A stretch of 64,000 nucleotides of DNA from Shimia aestuarii (lineage in GTDB: Bacteria; Pseudomonadota; Alphaproteobacteria; Rhodobacterales; Rhodobacteraceae): assembly GCF_900114635.1 (NCBI RefSeq), contig NZ_FOTQ01000001.1, forward strand, positions 248,001 through 312,000, given 5' to 3'. Under the pieces are notes generated by a model. That model was not told the DNA's origin and made no database searches. It worked only from the letters and a program-made list of their open reading frames with translations. The stretch's first letter is position 1. The number at the start of each line of letters is the position of its first letter. A program made the translations under genes and the position numbers. Shown piece by piece: positions 1 through 8,393 of this stretch.

Positions 1-1
1 C

Positions 2-997
2 GACGTGGTCATGTGGCTGGTCTGGACCATCCCGATCGCCGGTGTCGCCCAACTGGCCTTTGTCTGGATCGCGACCCTGCGCGCGGGCATTTCCTTTCGC
101 CCCGGCCTGCCCCACGTCACCCCCGACATGCGGCGAATGCTGGCGATTGCCGTTCCCGCCGCGCTGGCCTCGGGCGTCATGCAGATCAACCTTGTCGTCG
201 GCCAGATCGTCGCCTCGGCCACTCCCGGTGCGGTGAGCTGGCTCTTTGCTGCCGACCGACTCTATCAACTGCCCCTCGGCGTGGTCGGCATCGCCGTCGG
301 TATCGTGCTTTTGCCCGACCTTTCGCGCCGCCTGCGCGCGGGCGATGATGACGGGGCGCAATATGCCTTTTCCCGCGCCGGAGAGTTCGCCCTCTTCCTC
401 ACCATTCCCTGCGCCGTTGCGTTTCTCGTGATCCCGCTGCCGTTGGTCTCGGTCCTGTTCGAACGCGGCGCCACCGGCGCGGATGACAGCGCCGCCATCG
501 CCGTGGCCGTGGCGATCTACGGGCTCGGCCTGCCCGCCTTCGTGCTGCAGAAACTGCTGCAACCGCTCTATTTCGCTCGCGAAGACACGCGCCGCCCGTT
601 CCACTACGCCGTCTGGGCGATGATCGTGAACGCCGCTCTGGCCTTTGGCCTATCCCCTTTCCTGAGTTGGATGGCCCCCGCCATTGCTGCCTCGGTTTCG
701 GCCTGGGTCATGGTCGCACAGTTGGCTCTGGGTGCCCGCCGCTATGGCGCGGTGGCCAGGTTCGACAACCGCCTGCGCAGCCGCCTCTGGCGGATCTGCC
801 TGTGTTCGGGGGTCATGGCCGCCGCCCTCTGGGGGGCCACGCTGATCCTCTCACCATGGCTCGGCATGCCCGGCTGGCGCTATGGCGCGCTGCTGGTCCT
901 GATCGCGGCGGGAAGCGTCACCTACTTCCTATCTGCGCACATCACCGGGGCGTTCCGCTTCTCGGAACTGCGCGGGGCCGCGCGCCGGTCAGCCTGA
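2..997 (+). CDS. murJ: MurJ (MviN) lipid II flippase, C-terminal part
   Basis: The frame is open from the window edge, so the N-terminal third of the gene lies outside; about 331 residues are visible against roughly 510-530 for the family. MurJ is an inner-membrane MOP-superfamily transporter that moves lipid II across the membrane for peptidoglycan synthesis. Many hydrophobic segments are visible, with the family block QLPLGVVGIAVGIVLLP followed by DLSRR, and a FERGATG stretch in the second half. The gene ends about 80 bases before the HdeD-like gene on the same strand. Family assignment is firm; completeness cannot be judged. Confidence 0.93.
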   Translation, partial: DVVMWLVWTIPIAGVAQLAFVWIATLRAGISFRPGLPHVTPDMRRMLAIAVPAALASGVMQINLVVGQIVASATPGAVSWLFAADRLYQLPLGVVGIAVGIVLLPDLSRRLRAGDDDGAQYAFSRAGEFALFLTIPCAVAFLVIPLPLVSVLFERGATGADDSAAIAVAVAIYGLGLPAFVLQKLLQPLYFAREDTRRPFHYAVWAMIVNAALAFGLSPFLSWMAPAIAASVSAWVMVAQLALGARRYGAVARFDNRLRSRLWRICLCSGVMAAALWGATLILSPWLGMPGWRYGALLVLIAAGSVTYFLSAHITGAFRFSELRGAARRSA

Positions 998-1075
998 CGA
1001 AATCCAATTTTTCCTTGCCCTCTTCCCCGGATCGGTCGTTACTCGGGGCACAGACAGGACAATTGGAGAGCGAGT

Positions 1076-1594
1076 ATGTCTAACTGGATTATCATGATGC
1101 TGGTCGGCATCCTGTCCCTCGTGGCCGGGATCGTCGCCCTGCTCAACCCCTTTGGGGCCTCGGTCGTGGCCACACTGATCACGGGATGGAGCTTTTTCAT
1201 CCTCGGATTTCTGCAGCTTATTGCCGGGCTACGTGCCGAAGGGGCCGGCAACAAGGTGCTGGGCGCCTTGCTCGGCCTGATCGCATTGTTTATCGGCATC
1301 AACCTTGTCGCCGAACCGCTGCGCGGCATGATCACCCTGACGATGATTGCCGGGATCATGTTTCTGGCCTCGGGCATCTTCAAGGCATGGTTCGGCTTTG
1401 CCAATACAGAAGGCAGCCTGCGCGGTGCGATGATGATCTCGGGCCTGGTGTCGATTGTGCTGGGTGTAATGGTGCTGTCGAACTTCCCGCAATCGGCCGC
1501 AGTCGTGCTGGGCGTATTGCTGGGCATTGAGCTTCTGTCCAACGGCATCAGCGCCATCGCGCTCGCCATGATCGGCAAGAAGATCGAAACCTGA
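1076..1594 (+). CDS. HdeD / DUF308 family membrane protein
   Basis: This 172-residue protein is almost entirely hydrophobic, with about six predicted membrane segments in three pairs, the layout of the HdeD (DUF308) family. HdeD itself is linked to acid resistance at high cell density in Escherichia coli; the role of alphaproteobacterial homologues is not defined, so only the family is called. The start is preceded by a GGAGAG ribosome-binding site. It converges on the rhomboid-like gene, leaving three bases between the two stop codons. Confidence 0.85.
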   Translation: MSNWIIMMLVGILSLVAGIVALLNPFGASVVATLITGWSFFILGFLQLIAGLRAEGAGNKVLGALLGLIALFIGINLVAEPLRGMITLTMIAGIMFLASGIFKAWFGFANTEGSLRGAMMISGLVSIVLGVMVLSNFPQSAAVVLGVLLGIELLSNGISAIALAMIGKKIET

Positions 1595-1597
1595 GCC

Positions 1598-2284
1598 TCA
1601 GTCGTGGCGGATCAGTTCCCTGATCCGCCGCCACCCGCCGGGAACCAGCAGGAATGACAACAGGAACCCGGCAATAAAGCCACAGACATCGGCAACCCAG
1701 CTCGGCGTTCCACCAAAGAGCAGGCCAAAGACCAGCTGGATCGCGACCAGCATCCCGATCAGAGTAAACGCCCGCGCCTGCGGCGCACCGATCACCCCCA
1801 GACGCACCCACATCAGAAAGGTGAACGCGCCGATCAACCCGTAGACGCCGGGATAAGACCCGATCAACGGCATCGACGCCCCGGTGATCAGCGCATAGCC
1901 CAGCGCCCCGACACCCCCCGAGAGGATGAACACGACCAGCGTGGCGGCCTGCGAAAACACTTCACCGACCATCTTGCCCATCGCCAGCAAAAGCACCGCG
2001 CCAAACAGGGTGTGAGTGAAATTGCCATGGATAAAAAGATAGGTCACGAACCGCCACAGGTGCTCGGTTGGCCAGCGGTTGTTGGTCAGCATCCATTGGA
2101 AAATATCGGTGGAAAACGCATATTTCTGGATCGCACCCAACCGCCATCCTACGGCTTCCGGCCCGCCCACCATGCCCTTGGACCCAAGCCAGAAAGCGGC
2201 CTCAATCCCCACGATCACAAGGAAAAGCGCCACAACGACAGGCGGCAACGGGTTGATCGGTCCGGGCTCTTGGGGGCTGCTCAT
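1598..2284 (-). CDS. Rhomboid-fold membrane protein lacking catalytic residues (pseudoprotease)
   Basis: This 228-residue protein has the rhomboid transmembrane layout, including the HGNFTH loop after the first helices. Active rhomboids use a Ser in a GxSG motif and a His in the last core helix. Here the corresponding segments read PGVYGLIGA, with Tyr148 in the Ser position, and ADVCGFIAG, with Asp199 in the His position, so intramembrane proteolysis is unlikely. Start at 2284 is chosen because AAGGAG lies seven bases upstream; an upstream in-frame start adds 15 unlikely residues. It is transcribed divergently from trpS. It may act as a membrane scaffold or chaperone, as inactive rhomboids do elsewhere, but that is inference. 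Confidence 0.85.
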   Translation of the reverse strand: MSSPQEPGPINPLPPVVVALFLVIVGIEAAFWLGSKGMVGGPEAVGWRLGAIQKYAFSTDIFQWMLTNNRWPTEHLWRFVTYLFIHGNFTHTLFGAVLLLAMGKMVGEVFSQAATLVVFILSGGVGALGYALITGASMPLIGSYPGVYGLIGAFTFLMWVRLGVIGAPQARAFTLIGMLVAIQLVFGLLFGGTPSWVADVCGFIAGFLLSFLLVPGGWRRIRELIRHD

Positions 2285-2358
2285 GTCCACGCTCCTTGAC
2301 GGCGATTTGCCCCATGGGTAAGGCAACACCGACCATAAATCCAGACGGAGTATTCCCC

Positions 2359-3399
2359 ATGAACGAGGCGGTCCAAACGTCCTCCACCTTTACCCCACGC
2401 GTCTTTTCCGGGATCCAACCCTCGGGCGGCCTGACGCTGGGCAATTACCTTGGCGCGATGAAGCGCTTTGTCGACATGCAGAACGAAGGCTCCCACGAGA
2501 CCGTCTATTGTATGGTCGACATGCATGCGATCACCGTCTGGCAAGACCCCGACAAGCTGCGCCGCGCCACGCGCGAGCTTTGCGCCGGGTTCATCGCCGC
2601 CGGAATCGACCCGAACAAATCCATCTTGTTCAACCAGTCGCAAGTGGCCGAACACGCACAACTGGCATGGATCTTCAACTGCGTCGCCCGCATGGGCTGG
2701 ATGCAACGCATGACCCAGTGGAAAGACAAGGCTGGCAAGAACCAGCAAAACGCCTCTCTGGGCCTGCTGGCCTATCCTGCGCTGATGGCCGCTGACATCC
2801 TCGTCTACCACGCCACCCACGTGCCCGTGGGCGATGACCAGAAACAGCACCTCGAACTGACCCGCGACGTCGCGATCAAGTTCAACCACGATTATGGCGT
2901 CGACTTCTTCCCCATCACCGAACCGGTGATCGAGGGTGCTGCGACGCGCGTAATGAGCTTGCGTGACGGCTCCAAGAAGATGTCAAAATCCGATCCGTCC
3001 GATGCCAGCCGCATCAACATGACGGATGACGCCGACACCATCGCCAAGAAGATCCGCAAGGCCAAGACCGACCCCGACGCGCTGCCCTCCGAGGAAAAGG
3101 GTCTTGAGGACCGCCCCGAAGCGCGCAACCTCGTCAACATCTACGCCGCACTGGCCGAGCAATCGGTCGATGCGGTGCTGCGCGAGATGGGCGGCAAGCA
3201 ATTCTCCGAGTTCAAGCCAATCCTTTCGGACCTCGCCGTGGAAAAGCTGGCCCCGATCAGCACCGAAATGGCCCGCCTGATGCAGGACCCGGCCGAGATC
3301 GACCGCATCCTTGGCCACGGCGCTCAGCAGGCCCGTGAAATCGCGGCGCCAATCCTGAAAAAGACCTACGACATCGTCGGCATGATCTCGTCGACCTGA
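2359..3399 (+). CDS. trpS: Tryptophan-tRNA ligase
   Basis: Cytoplasmic class I aminoacyl-tRNA synthetase that charges tRNA-Trp. The 346-residue length is normal for bacterial TrpS. The HIGH-like signature is seen as PSGGLTLGN near residues 21-29, and the KMSKS loop at residues 207-211 in the context [11 protein letters not shown]. The start at 2359 has an ACGGAG site eight bases upstream; an in-frame start 63 bases earlier gives a tail without family character. A strong terminator follows 76 bases after the stop, so the gene seems to be a single transcription unit. Confidence 0.97.
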   Translation: MNEAVQTSSTFTPRVFSGIQPSGGLTLGNYLGAMKRFVDMQNEGSHETVYCMVDMHAITVWQDPDKLRRATRELCAGFIAAGIDPNKSILFNQSQVAEHAQLAWIFNCVARMGWMQRMTQWKDKAGKNQQNASLGLLAYPALMAADILVYHATHVPVGDDQKQHLELTRDVAIKFNHDYGVDFFPITEPVIEGAATRVMSLRDGSKKMSKSDPSDASRINMTDDADTIAKKIRKAKTDPDALPSEEKGLEDRPEARNLVNIYAALAEQSVDAVLREMGGKQFSEFKPILSDLAVEKLAPISTEMARLMQDPAEIDRILGHGAQQAREIAAPILKKTYDIVGMISST

Positions 3400-3474
3400 C
3401 CAAAGAATGCTGGATGCTGATCGAGGGCGATGCCTACTTGGTCCGCTGTGGAGCTACACTAACTTGTAAACATG

Positions 3475-3508
3475 AGCAGGCCGCGACTCCGCGGCCTGCT
3501 GACTTTTC
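3475..3508 (+). terminator. Rho-independent terminator after trpS
   Basis: An 11-bp perfect inverted repeat (arms AGCAGGCCGCG and CGCGGCCTGCT, four-base loop) is followed three bases later by TTTT. It lies between trpS and the methyltransferase, so it should end trpS transcription. It also argues against the far upstream start at 3414 for the next gene. Confidence 0.85.
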
Positions 3509-3614
3509 CGGGACCTGCAGAGTTTCAGAACGGGCGCCCAAGAAGACAGGGCACACGAAATATGCTATCCTGTCAGAAAATTCTGGTTCCGAAACGGAAG
3601 TCAGAACATGGCGC

Positions 3615-4286
3615 ATGCATATTGACCACTTAAAGTCACTCCGCCCGCTCCAAGGGCTCATAATCACCGACGTGGGTGCAGGTGATGGCGTATATTCTCG
3701 CGAGTTGGATGCCGCTGGCGCAACCGTCACGGCCATCGAGGTCGACCCCATCAAGGTCGCCAAGGCTCTGACAGGCTTGCCAAGGACAATTGATGTAAAA
3801 CTTGGAGCCGCCGAAGATCTTCCCCTCGGTGACAAGTCCCAAGATCTTGTTTGCCTGTTTTTTTCGCTCCATCACGTCCCATCAAATGTGCAATCCGAGG
3901 CCCTGGAAGAGTTTCATCGGGTCCTCAAACCCACTGGACGCCTGCACATTGTGGAGCCGCATCCATATGGGACGATGTTCGATGTTGTGCGTTTGGTAGA
4001 GGATGAAACCGAGGTTCGCACCAACTCACACGCGCTGCTGACCGGACTTGACGGAAGACATGGGTTTCAACTGGTCGACATGAAGCAATATGTCCTGACC
4101 CGCGAATACCCAACTTTTGAGTTTTTTGTCGAGAAGATCATTCTTCCGGACCCCGAGCGCAGACAAGCATATGAAGCCAATTCTGCGGATATCGAGGACA
4201 CTTTCAACCGGGTGAAGGAATCCCGCGAAGGTCGTGTTGTTCTGCATCAACCTTGCACGGCTTTCCATTATTCATTGACCCAATAG
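3615..4286 (+). CDS. Class I SAM-dependent methyltransferase (UbiE-like)
   Basis: The 223-residue protein has a Rossmann methyltransferase core: VGAGDG at residues 20-25 binds S-adenosylmethionine, Glu42 in AIEVDP is the acidic ribose contact, and a DLVCLFFSLHHV block matches motif II. The substrate cannot be inferred. The start at 3615 lies after the trpS terminator; its ribosome-binding site is weak. Base composition is visibly more AT-rich and codon choice less biased than in neighbours, and flanking DNA is gene-poor, which suggests recent acquisition. It could alternatively start at another codon a little downstream. Confidence 0.75.
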   Translation: MHIDHLKSLRPLQGLIITDVGAGDGVYSRELDAAGATVTAIEVDPIKVAKALTGLPRTIDVKLGAAEDLPLGDKSQDLVCLFFSLHHVPSNVQSEALEEFHRVLKPTGRLHIVEPHPYGTMFDVVRLVEDETEVRTNSHALLTGLDGRHGFQLVDMKQYVLTREYPTFEFFVEKIILPDPERRQAYEANSADIEDTFNRVKESREGRVVLHQPCTAFHYSLTQ

Positions 4287-4673
4287 GCGCAGCTTGTCGC
4301 CCTTGGATCGCATCAGTTTCTCACGGCGACCTTCCTTCATCGGTACAGGCTCAAGGTCCTCTGAGTCGTTTCTTTTTTGCCTGTTTTTAATGCAATCACA
4401 TGCTGGACGCGCCCATATCCAGCCTAGGCACCGAACTTTCCGCACCGCGGCACAAATCTTCACGAATCTGTCGCATCCATCCGTTAACCTCTCCTTACAT
4501 ACCGGGTGTCTATTGCGGCACTCACCTGAAACCACAAAACGACTTTGGTACATTCTTTTTCAGCACCTGATCTTTCGCCCCCTCGGTCTCCCCAGCCCGA
4601 GGGGGCTTTTCCTTGTGGACCTCCTGCCCGACCGGACGTAGTCTCGCCACCCGAGAGCGAGGGAGAATACCAG
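4287..4673. other. 387-base gap without a convincing gene
   Basis: This AT-richer stretch lies between the methyltransferase and the aminotransferase. A minus-strand frame ending at 4272 encodes a basic tail (EPVPMKEGRREKLMRSKGD) that could be the remnant of a gene, but no credible start was found. The only clear element is the hairpin at 4577-4610. A promoter for the aminotransferase must lie here or just downstream, but none is obvious. Confidence 0.5.
4577..4610 (+). terminator. Strong terminator hairpin upstream of the aminotransferase
   Basis: A perfect 10-bp stem (GCCCCCTCGG / CCGAGGGGGC, ten-base loop) is followed directly by TTTT. No plus-strand gene ends here: the methyltransferase stops 290 bases earlier. 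It may end a small RNA transcribed from the gap, or act as an attenuator in the leader of the downstream branched-chain aminotransferase gene. Confidence 0.7.
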
Positions 4674-5537
4674 ATGGCAGTTGGCACCAATATCCGAACC
4701 TATTTTGACGGCGCTTGGCATGACGGCGATGTCCCGATCATGCGCGCCGCCGATCACGGCGCATGGCTTGGCTCTGGCGTCTTTGACGGGGCGCGGTTCG
4801 TGGGCGGTTTGATGCCCGATCTCGACAAACATTGCGCCCGCGCCAACCGCTCTGCCGAGGCGTTGATGCTCAAGCCGACCGTGTCGACCGAAGAGATGGT
4901 CGAGATCGTCCGCGAAGGCGTCAAAGCCTATGACAAGGACGCCGCCGTCTACATCCGCCCGATGTACTGGGGCATCGGGGGCGACGTCACCGCCATCGTG
5001 CCGGATCAGGAAGAAACCGGATTTGCCATCTGTCTCGAACAGATCCCAATGGCCCAGCCCGAAGCCAGTGCCACCCTCACGCGCACCCGTTTCCGCCGCC
5101 CCGTGCTCGAAGACGCCGTGGTCAATGCCAAGGCAGGCTGCCTCTATCCCAACAACGCCCGCATGCTGTCCGAAGCGCGCTCCAAGGGTTTTGCCAACGC
5201 GCTCGTCGCCGATGCCATGGGCAACGTTGCCGAAACCGCCACCGCAAATATCTTCATGGTCAAGGACGGCGAGGTCTTCACCCCGATCCCCAACGGCACC
5301 TTCCTTGCCGGGATCACCCGCGCCCGGCACATCAAGAACCTGCGCGCCGACGGGGTCACTGTGCATGAAACGGTCCTTGGCTTTGCCGATTTCGATGCAG
5401 CCGACGAGGTCTTCATGTCCGGCAACATGAACAAGGTCACGCCCGTCACCGCCTTTGAGGATCGCCAGTACCAGATCGGCCCCATCACCCGCCGCGTGCG
5501 CGACATGTATTGGGACTGGGCCGTTTCGAACGGCTGA
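4674..5537 (+). CDS. ilvE: Branched-chain amino acid aminotransferase
   Basis: Fold-type IV PLP aminotransferase of 287 residues that interconverts valine, leucine and isoleucine with their 2-oxo acids, with 2-oxoglutarate/glutamate as the partner. The Schiff-base lysine is Lys153 in NAKAGCLYPNN, and the GNVAETATANIF and LAGITRAR blocks are family signatures. The start at 4674 is set by a GAGGGAG site. The same fold also contains D-amino acid transaminase and aminodeoxychorismate lyase, but the overall pattern favours the branched-chain type. Confidence 0.88.
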   Translation: MAVGTNIRTYFDGAWHDGDVPIMRAADHGAWLGSGVFDGARFVGGLMPDLDKHCARANRSAEALMLKPTVSTEEMVEIVREGVKAYDKDAAVYIRPMYWGIGGDVTAIVPDQEETGFAICLEQIPMAQPEASATLTRTRFRRPVLEDAVVNAKAGCLYPNNARMLSEARSKGFANALVADAMGNVAETATANIFMVKDGEVFTPIPNGTFLAGITRARHIKNLRADGVTVHETVLGFADFDAADEVFMSGNMNKVTPVTAFEDRQYQIGPITRRVRDMYWDWAVSNG

Positions 5538-5603
5538 ACCGGGCAAACACCTGTTGCGGAACACCGCTGAAGCGGCCATGATCCGCTGCAAACGGAGGGG
5601 ATC

Positions 5604-6059
5604 ATGCGTAAGTTTCTGGTCGTGCTGGATGACAGCCGCGAATGCCTCAACGCGATGCGGTTCGCCGCCATGCGTGCCTCCAACACCGGGGGCGGCGTCA
5701 AGATCCTGTCGATCATTCCGCCCGAGGAATTCAATCACTGGATCGGCGTCGGCGACATCATGCGCGAAGAAGCCCGCGAGCGCATCGAGGTGCATTTCGA
5801 AGTCTTCGCCAAATGGATGCGCGACCGTCAGGGCGTGGATCCCGAGCTGAAAATCCGCGAAGGCGAAGCCGTGTCCGAGATTCTGGCCGAGATCAAGGAA
5901 GACCGCGACATCGGTGTGCTGGTGCTCGGCGCCGGCACCGACCGCAAGGGCCCCGGCCCGCTGGTCTCCCAGCTCTCCCGCAACTCCGGCAGCCTTCCTG
6001 TCCCGATCACCATCGTGCCGGGCGATCTGTCCAAGGAACAGCTTGAAGCGGTGACGTGA
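5604..6059 (+). CDS. Universal stress protein, UspA family
   Basis: Single-domain Usp protein of 151 residues, beginning with the typical beta-strand plus Asp pair (FLVVLDDS) and ending with the nucleotide-loop region LVLGAGTDRKGPG followed by VPITIVPG. The Gly pattern resembles ATP-binding Usps but is not perfect, so nucleotide binding is uncertain. It has a good GGAGGGG site and follows the aminotransferase by 66 bases, possibly in one transcript. The function is assigned at family level only. Confidence 0.88.
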   Translation: MRKFLVVLDDSRECLNAMRFAAMRASNTGGGVKILSIIPPEEFNHWIGVGDIMREEARERIEVHFEVFAKWMRDRQGVDPELKIREGEAVSEILAEIKEDRDIGVLVLGAGTDRKGPGPLVSQLSRNSGSLPVPITIVPGDLSKEQLEAVT

Positions 6060-6267
6060 CGCTGCGCGACCCATGGTCACTGTTCGGGAAATGCTCGAAA
6101 CAAATCCTGAAGTGCTTGATACCCGAGGCACCTCCACAAAATGCGCGCGTCTTAAGTGATGGACCGAACGCAGGTCTTCCCCTAGCCTCGACTCATATCA
6201 CGCTGTCGGGGTTGGTCATAAGGGCCGGCGCCATTCATCAATTTGCGCACTAATGGAGGAAACACTT

Positions 6268-6804
6268 TTGAAAAACCTTAAACCGATTCAAACACTTTTT
6301 TCCGGAGTTGCCGCAGCCTCCATGATGATGGCGGCCTCGCTGGCCTACGCCGCGGACGAAACCGTGCTGCCCACCAAGGGCGACGCCATTGAAACCTATT
6401 GGAGCGCCAAGTTCTGGACGATCTTTAAAAATAATACGCGGCAATCCTGCTTTATCGAATGGCGCAGCGAAAACAGCGTTGTGCAAGCCGGTTTGACGCC
6501 CGACCAGAACTCCGGCTATCTCGGCGCCTTCGTAAAGGGCTACGAGCCCCCAGAAGGCGCGCACGAAATCACGATTGCTTTGAACGACAAGCTCTATGTC
6601 GGAAACGCGATCACCGAATCCCGCGCCATTTCGGGTGGGCTCAAGGGCGGATACATCGTCTTCGACAATCCGAATTTTGTGAACGACCTTGAAGAGGCCC
6701 GCGAATTCGTTGCGTTCCGGGGCTCCCCCCGTTCCATGACGGTAAAAGTCAAAACTCCCAAGAACGCCATCGACCGGGCGCGCGACTGCATGGCGACTTT
6801 TTGA
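6268..6804 (+). CDS. Exported protein of unknown function (TTG start proposed)
   Basis: The 178-residue product starts with a signal peptide (basic KNLK, hydrophobic core, AYA cleavage site before ADE), so it is probably periplasmic. Two Cys residues (QSCF and RDCM) could form a disulphide. I do not recognise a family. TTG at 6268 is preferred as start because a perfect GGAGGAA site lies six bases upstream; the in-frame ATG at 6253 would overlap that site and put an acidic MEE in front of the signal peptide. It is flanked by long gaps and looks monocistronic. Confidence 0.7.
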   Translation: MKNLKPIQTLFSGVAAASMMMAASLAYAADETVLPTKGDAIETYWSAKFWTIFKNNTRQSCFIEWRSENSVVQAGLTPDQNSGYLGAFVKGYEPPEGAHEITIALNDKLYVGNAITESRAISGGLKGGYIVFDNPNFVNDLEEAREFVAFRGSPRSMTVKVKTPKNAIDRARDCMATF

Positions 6805-6980
6805 TCGGTTAGCCGTGCTTCAGCGTCAGCCCGTTTATTGGATACGCAACGACCGGTCGCCGTCACAGGGGGGTACAGTTCTGCCAATCCGGGCAACGAA
6901 ACCAAACGCCACGCTTTCCTGCATGGTTGAAAGAAGCCCTCCCGCACGCCCCGTTAATCTCCGCAATCCGTCAAACCCGC

Positions 6981-7024
6981 ACCGACACAATACCGACGTG
7001 ATACCGACGCGCCACCGATAGGCC
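6981..7024 (+). repeat. Four-unit 11-bp repeat array, copy A
   Basis: Four units begin exactly 11 bases apart at 6981, 6992, 7003 and 7014: ACCGACACAAT, ACCGACGTGAT, ACCGACGCGCC, ACCGATAGGCC. The same arrangement occurs at 29509 and 52895. The 11-base spacing places each ACCGAC core on the same face of the helix. The copy lies upstream of the nfu promoter. Confidence 0.75.
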
Positions 7025-7089
7025 ATTCCCCGTAAAACAAGGGCGTTAACCATGATTCGCCCCAAACCACCCATTTCCCCGTGCGCACC

Positions 7090-7106
7090 CTTAGAACCAT
7101 TCTAAA
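7090..7106 (+). promoter_or_regulatory. Irr-box-like iron control element upstream of nfu
   Basis: TTAGAA-CCA-TTCTAA plus a following A matches 13 of 14 defined bases of the alphaproteobacterial Irr box, TTTAGAA-N3-TTCTAAA; only the first base differs. It ends two bases before the -35 hexamer of the nfu promoter. Irr is the haem-responsive iron regulator of Rhodobacterales and Rhizobiales, and Fe-S assembly genes are typical targets. Confidence 0.75.
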
Positions 7107-7108
7107 CC

Positions 7109-7137
7109 TTGACACTTCGGGGCCGGAGGCGCATATC
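7109..7137 (+). promoter_or_regulatory. Sigma-70-like promoter of nfu
   Basis: A consensus TTGACA at 7109-7114 is followed after 17 bases by CATATC at 7132-7137. Transcription would start about 25 bases before the nfu start codon at 7168. Confidence 0.65.
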
Positions 7138-7167
7138 TTTTGTCAAGCGATAAAAGGTGAATACCAG

Positions 7168-7731
7168 ATGTTCATTCAAACCGAGTCCACCCCGAACCCG
7201 GCCACCCTGAAATTCCTTCCCGGCCAGACCGTTCTGGAAATGGGCACCGCCGATTTCCCCACCGCAGACGGCGCTTCGGCTTCGCCGCTGGCAACGCGCA
7301 TTTTTGACGTCAAGGGCGTTGCGGGCGTGTTCTTCGGTACGGATTTTGTCACCGTGACCAAAGAAGACGCGGTGGAATGGGATCATATTAAACCCGCCAT
7401 TCTCGGCGCGATCATGGAGCATTTTCAATCCGGCCAACCGGTGATGGCAGGCGACGCGGCCCAATCCTCGGGCCATGCCGAACATCACGGTGAAGACGGT
7501 GAAATCGTCGGCCAGATCAAAGAGTTGCTGGATACGCGCGTCCGCCCAGCCGTGGCGCAGGACGGTGGCGACATCACCTTCCACGGCTTTGATCGCGGCG
7601 TCGTGTACCTGCACATGCAGGGCGCCTGCGCGGGCTGCCCGTCCTCGACCCTGACCCTCAAGATGGGCATCGAGAACCTGCTGCGCCACTACATCCCCGA
7701 AGTGACCGAGGTGCGCCCGGTCGCCGTCTGA
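7168..7731 (+). CDS. nfuA: NfuA-type Fe-S cluster carrier (NifU domain)
   Basis: The 187-residue protein carries an N-terminal Nfu domain beginning MFIQTESTPNPATLKF and a C-terminal NifU domain with the CAGC thiol pair (Cys154, Cys157), which holds a 4Fe-4S cluster at a dimer interface and passes it to apoproteins. The start at 7168 follows an AGGTGA site and matches the conserved N-terminus. The gene has its own promoter with an adjacent Irr-like box and ends at a terminator, so it seems to be an iron-regulated single gene. Confidence 0.93.
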   Translation: MFIQTESTPNPATLKFLPGQTVLEMGTADFPTADGASASPLATRIFDVKGVAGVFFGTDFVTVTKEDAVEWDHIKPAILGAIMEHFQSGQPVMAGDAAQSSGHAEHHGEDGEIVGQIKELLDTRVRPAVAQDGGDITFHGFDRGVVYLHMQGACAGCPSSTLTLKMGIENLLRHYIPEVTEVRPVAV

Positions 7732-7759
7732 GGCCACCCATGCGCTGATCCACACAATC

Positions 7760-7795
7760 GGGACGACGCCCATCCGGCGCCGTCCCTTTGATTTT
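7760..7795 (+). terminator. Terminator after nfu
   Basis: A GGGACG(A)CGCC / GGCG(C)CGTCCC hairpin with one mismatch and a five-base loop is followed by TTTGATTTT. It lies between nfu and tsaB on the plus strand. Confidence 0.7.
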
Positions 7796-7805
7796 GACCC
7801 ACCCT

Positions 7806-8393
7806 ATGACCGACACACCCCTGATCCTCGCCTTTGACACGTCCGGCCCCGCCGTTGCCGCCGCCCTGCTGCGTGGCCCCGACGTTCTTGCCGTAGTGTG
7901 CGAAGACATGAAGCGCGGTCAGGCGGAACGGCTCATGCCCCTGCTCGAAGAGCTGCTGGCAGAGGCAGGTGTCACATGGCAAGCGCTGGACGCCATCGGC
8001 GTCGGCATTGGCCCCGGCAACTTCACCGGCATCCGCATCTCCGTCTCCTGCGCGCGTGGCCTCGCCCTTGGCCTCGGCATCCCCGCCGTGGGTGTATCAA
8101 CCTTCGAAGCACTTTCGCGCGACCACCCCAGCCCGCATATCGCAGCCGTCCCGGCCCCGCGCGACCAATTCTATGTCGTGTCCCCCGACATGGAGGCTCC
8201 GGCGCTGCTCAAGGCGCCACTCGACACAAAGCTGCCCGTGCACATGCCCCCGCCTGCCGACCGGCTGGTCGAAAACATCGCCCGCTGCGCCGCCACGCGC
8301 CATGGCTCTGACATCCCACGCCCGGCCCCGCTCTATATCAAGCCCGCCGATGCCGCCCCGCCACGCGATCCGGCCCCGGTGATCCTCGAATGA
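7806..8393 (+). CDS. tsaB: tRNA threonylcarbamoyladenosine biosynthesis protein TsaB
   Basis: Actin-like fold protein of 195 residues that partners TsaD (with TsaE) in forming t6A37 in ANN-decoding tRNAs. The ILAFDTSG start and the GIGIGPGNFTGIRIS block are the TsaB signatures. ATG at 7806 is chosen over an upstream TTG. The stop overlaps the rimI start in an ATGA, and the tsaB-rimI pair is a common bacterial arrangement. Confidence 0.93.
   Translation: MTDTPLILAFDTSGPAVAAALLRGPDVLAVVCEDMKRGQAERLMPLLEELLAEAGVTWQALDAIGVGIGPGNFTGIRISVSCARGLALGLGIPAVGVSTFEALSRDHPSPHIAAVPAPRDQFYVVSPDMEAPALLKAPLDTKLPVHMPPPADRLVENIARCAATRHGSDIPRPAPLYIKPADAAPPRDPAPVILE

Larger units (their letters stand above)
6805..7167. 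other. 363-base regulatory gap before nfu
   Basis: No gene is seen here. The left half (6805-6980) shows nothing recognisable. The right half holds the 11-bp repeat array, an Irr-type iron box and a good sigma-70-like promoter, all read towards nfu. Confidence 0.7.

Noticed and set aside
4294-4641. A 115-codon plus-strand frame in the gap before ilvE
   Set aside because: It runs through the terminator hairpin, has no good start site and an unlikely composition.
4560-6137. A 525-codon minus-strand frame over ilvE and the Usp gene
   Set aside because: It spans two clear plus-strand genes and an intergenic hairpin; the translation has no family character.
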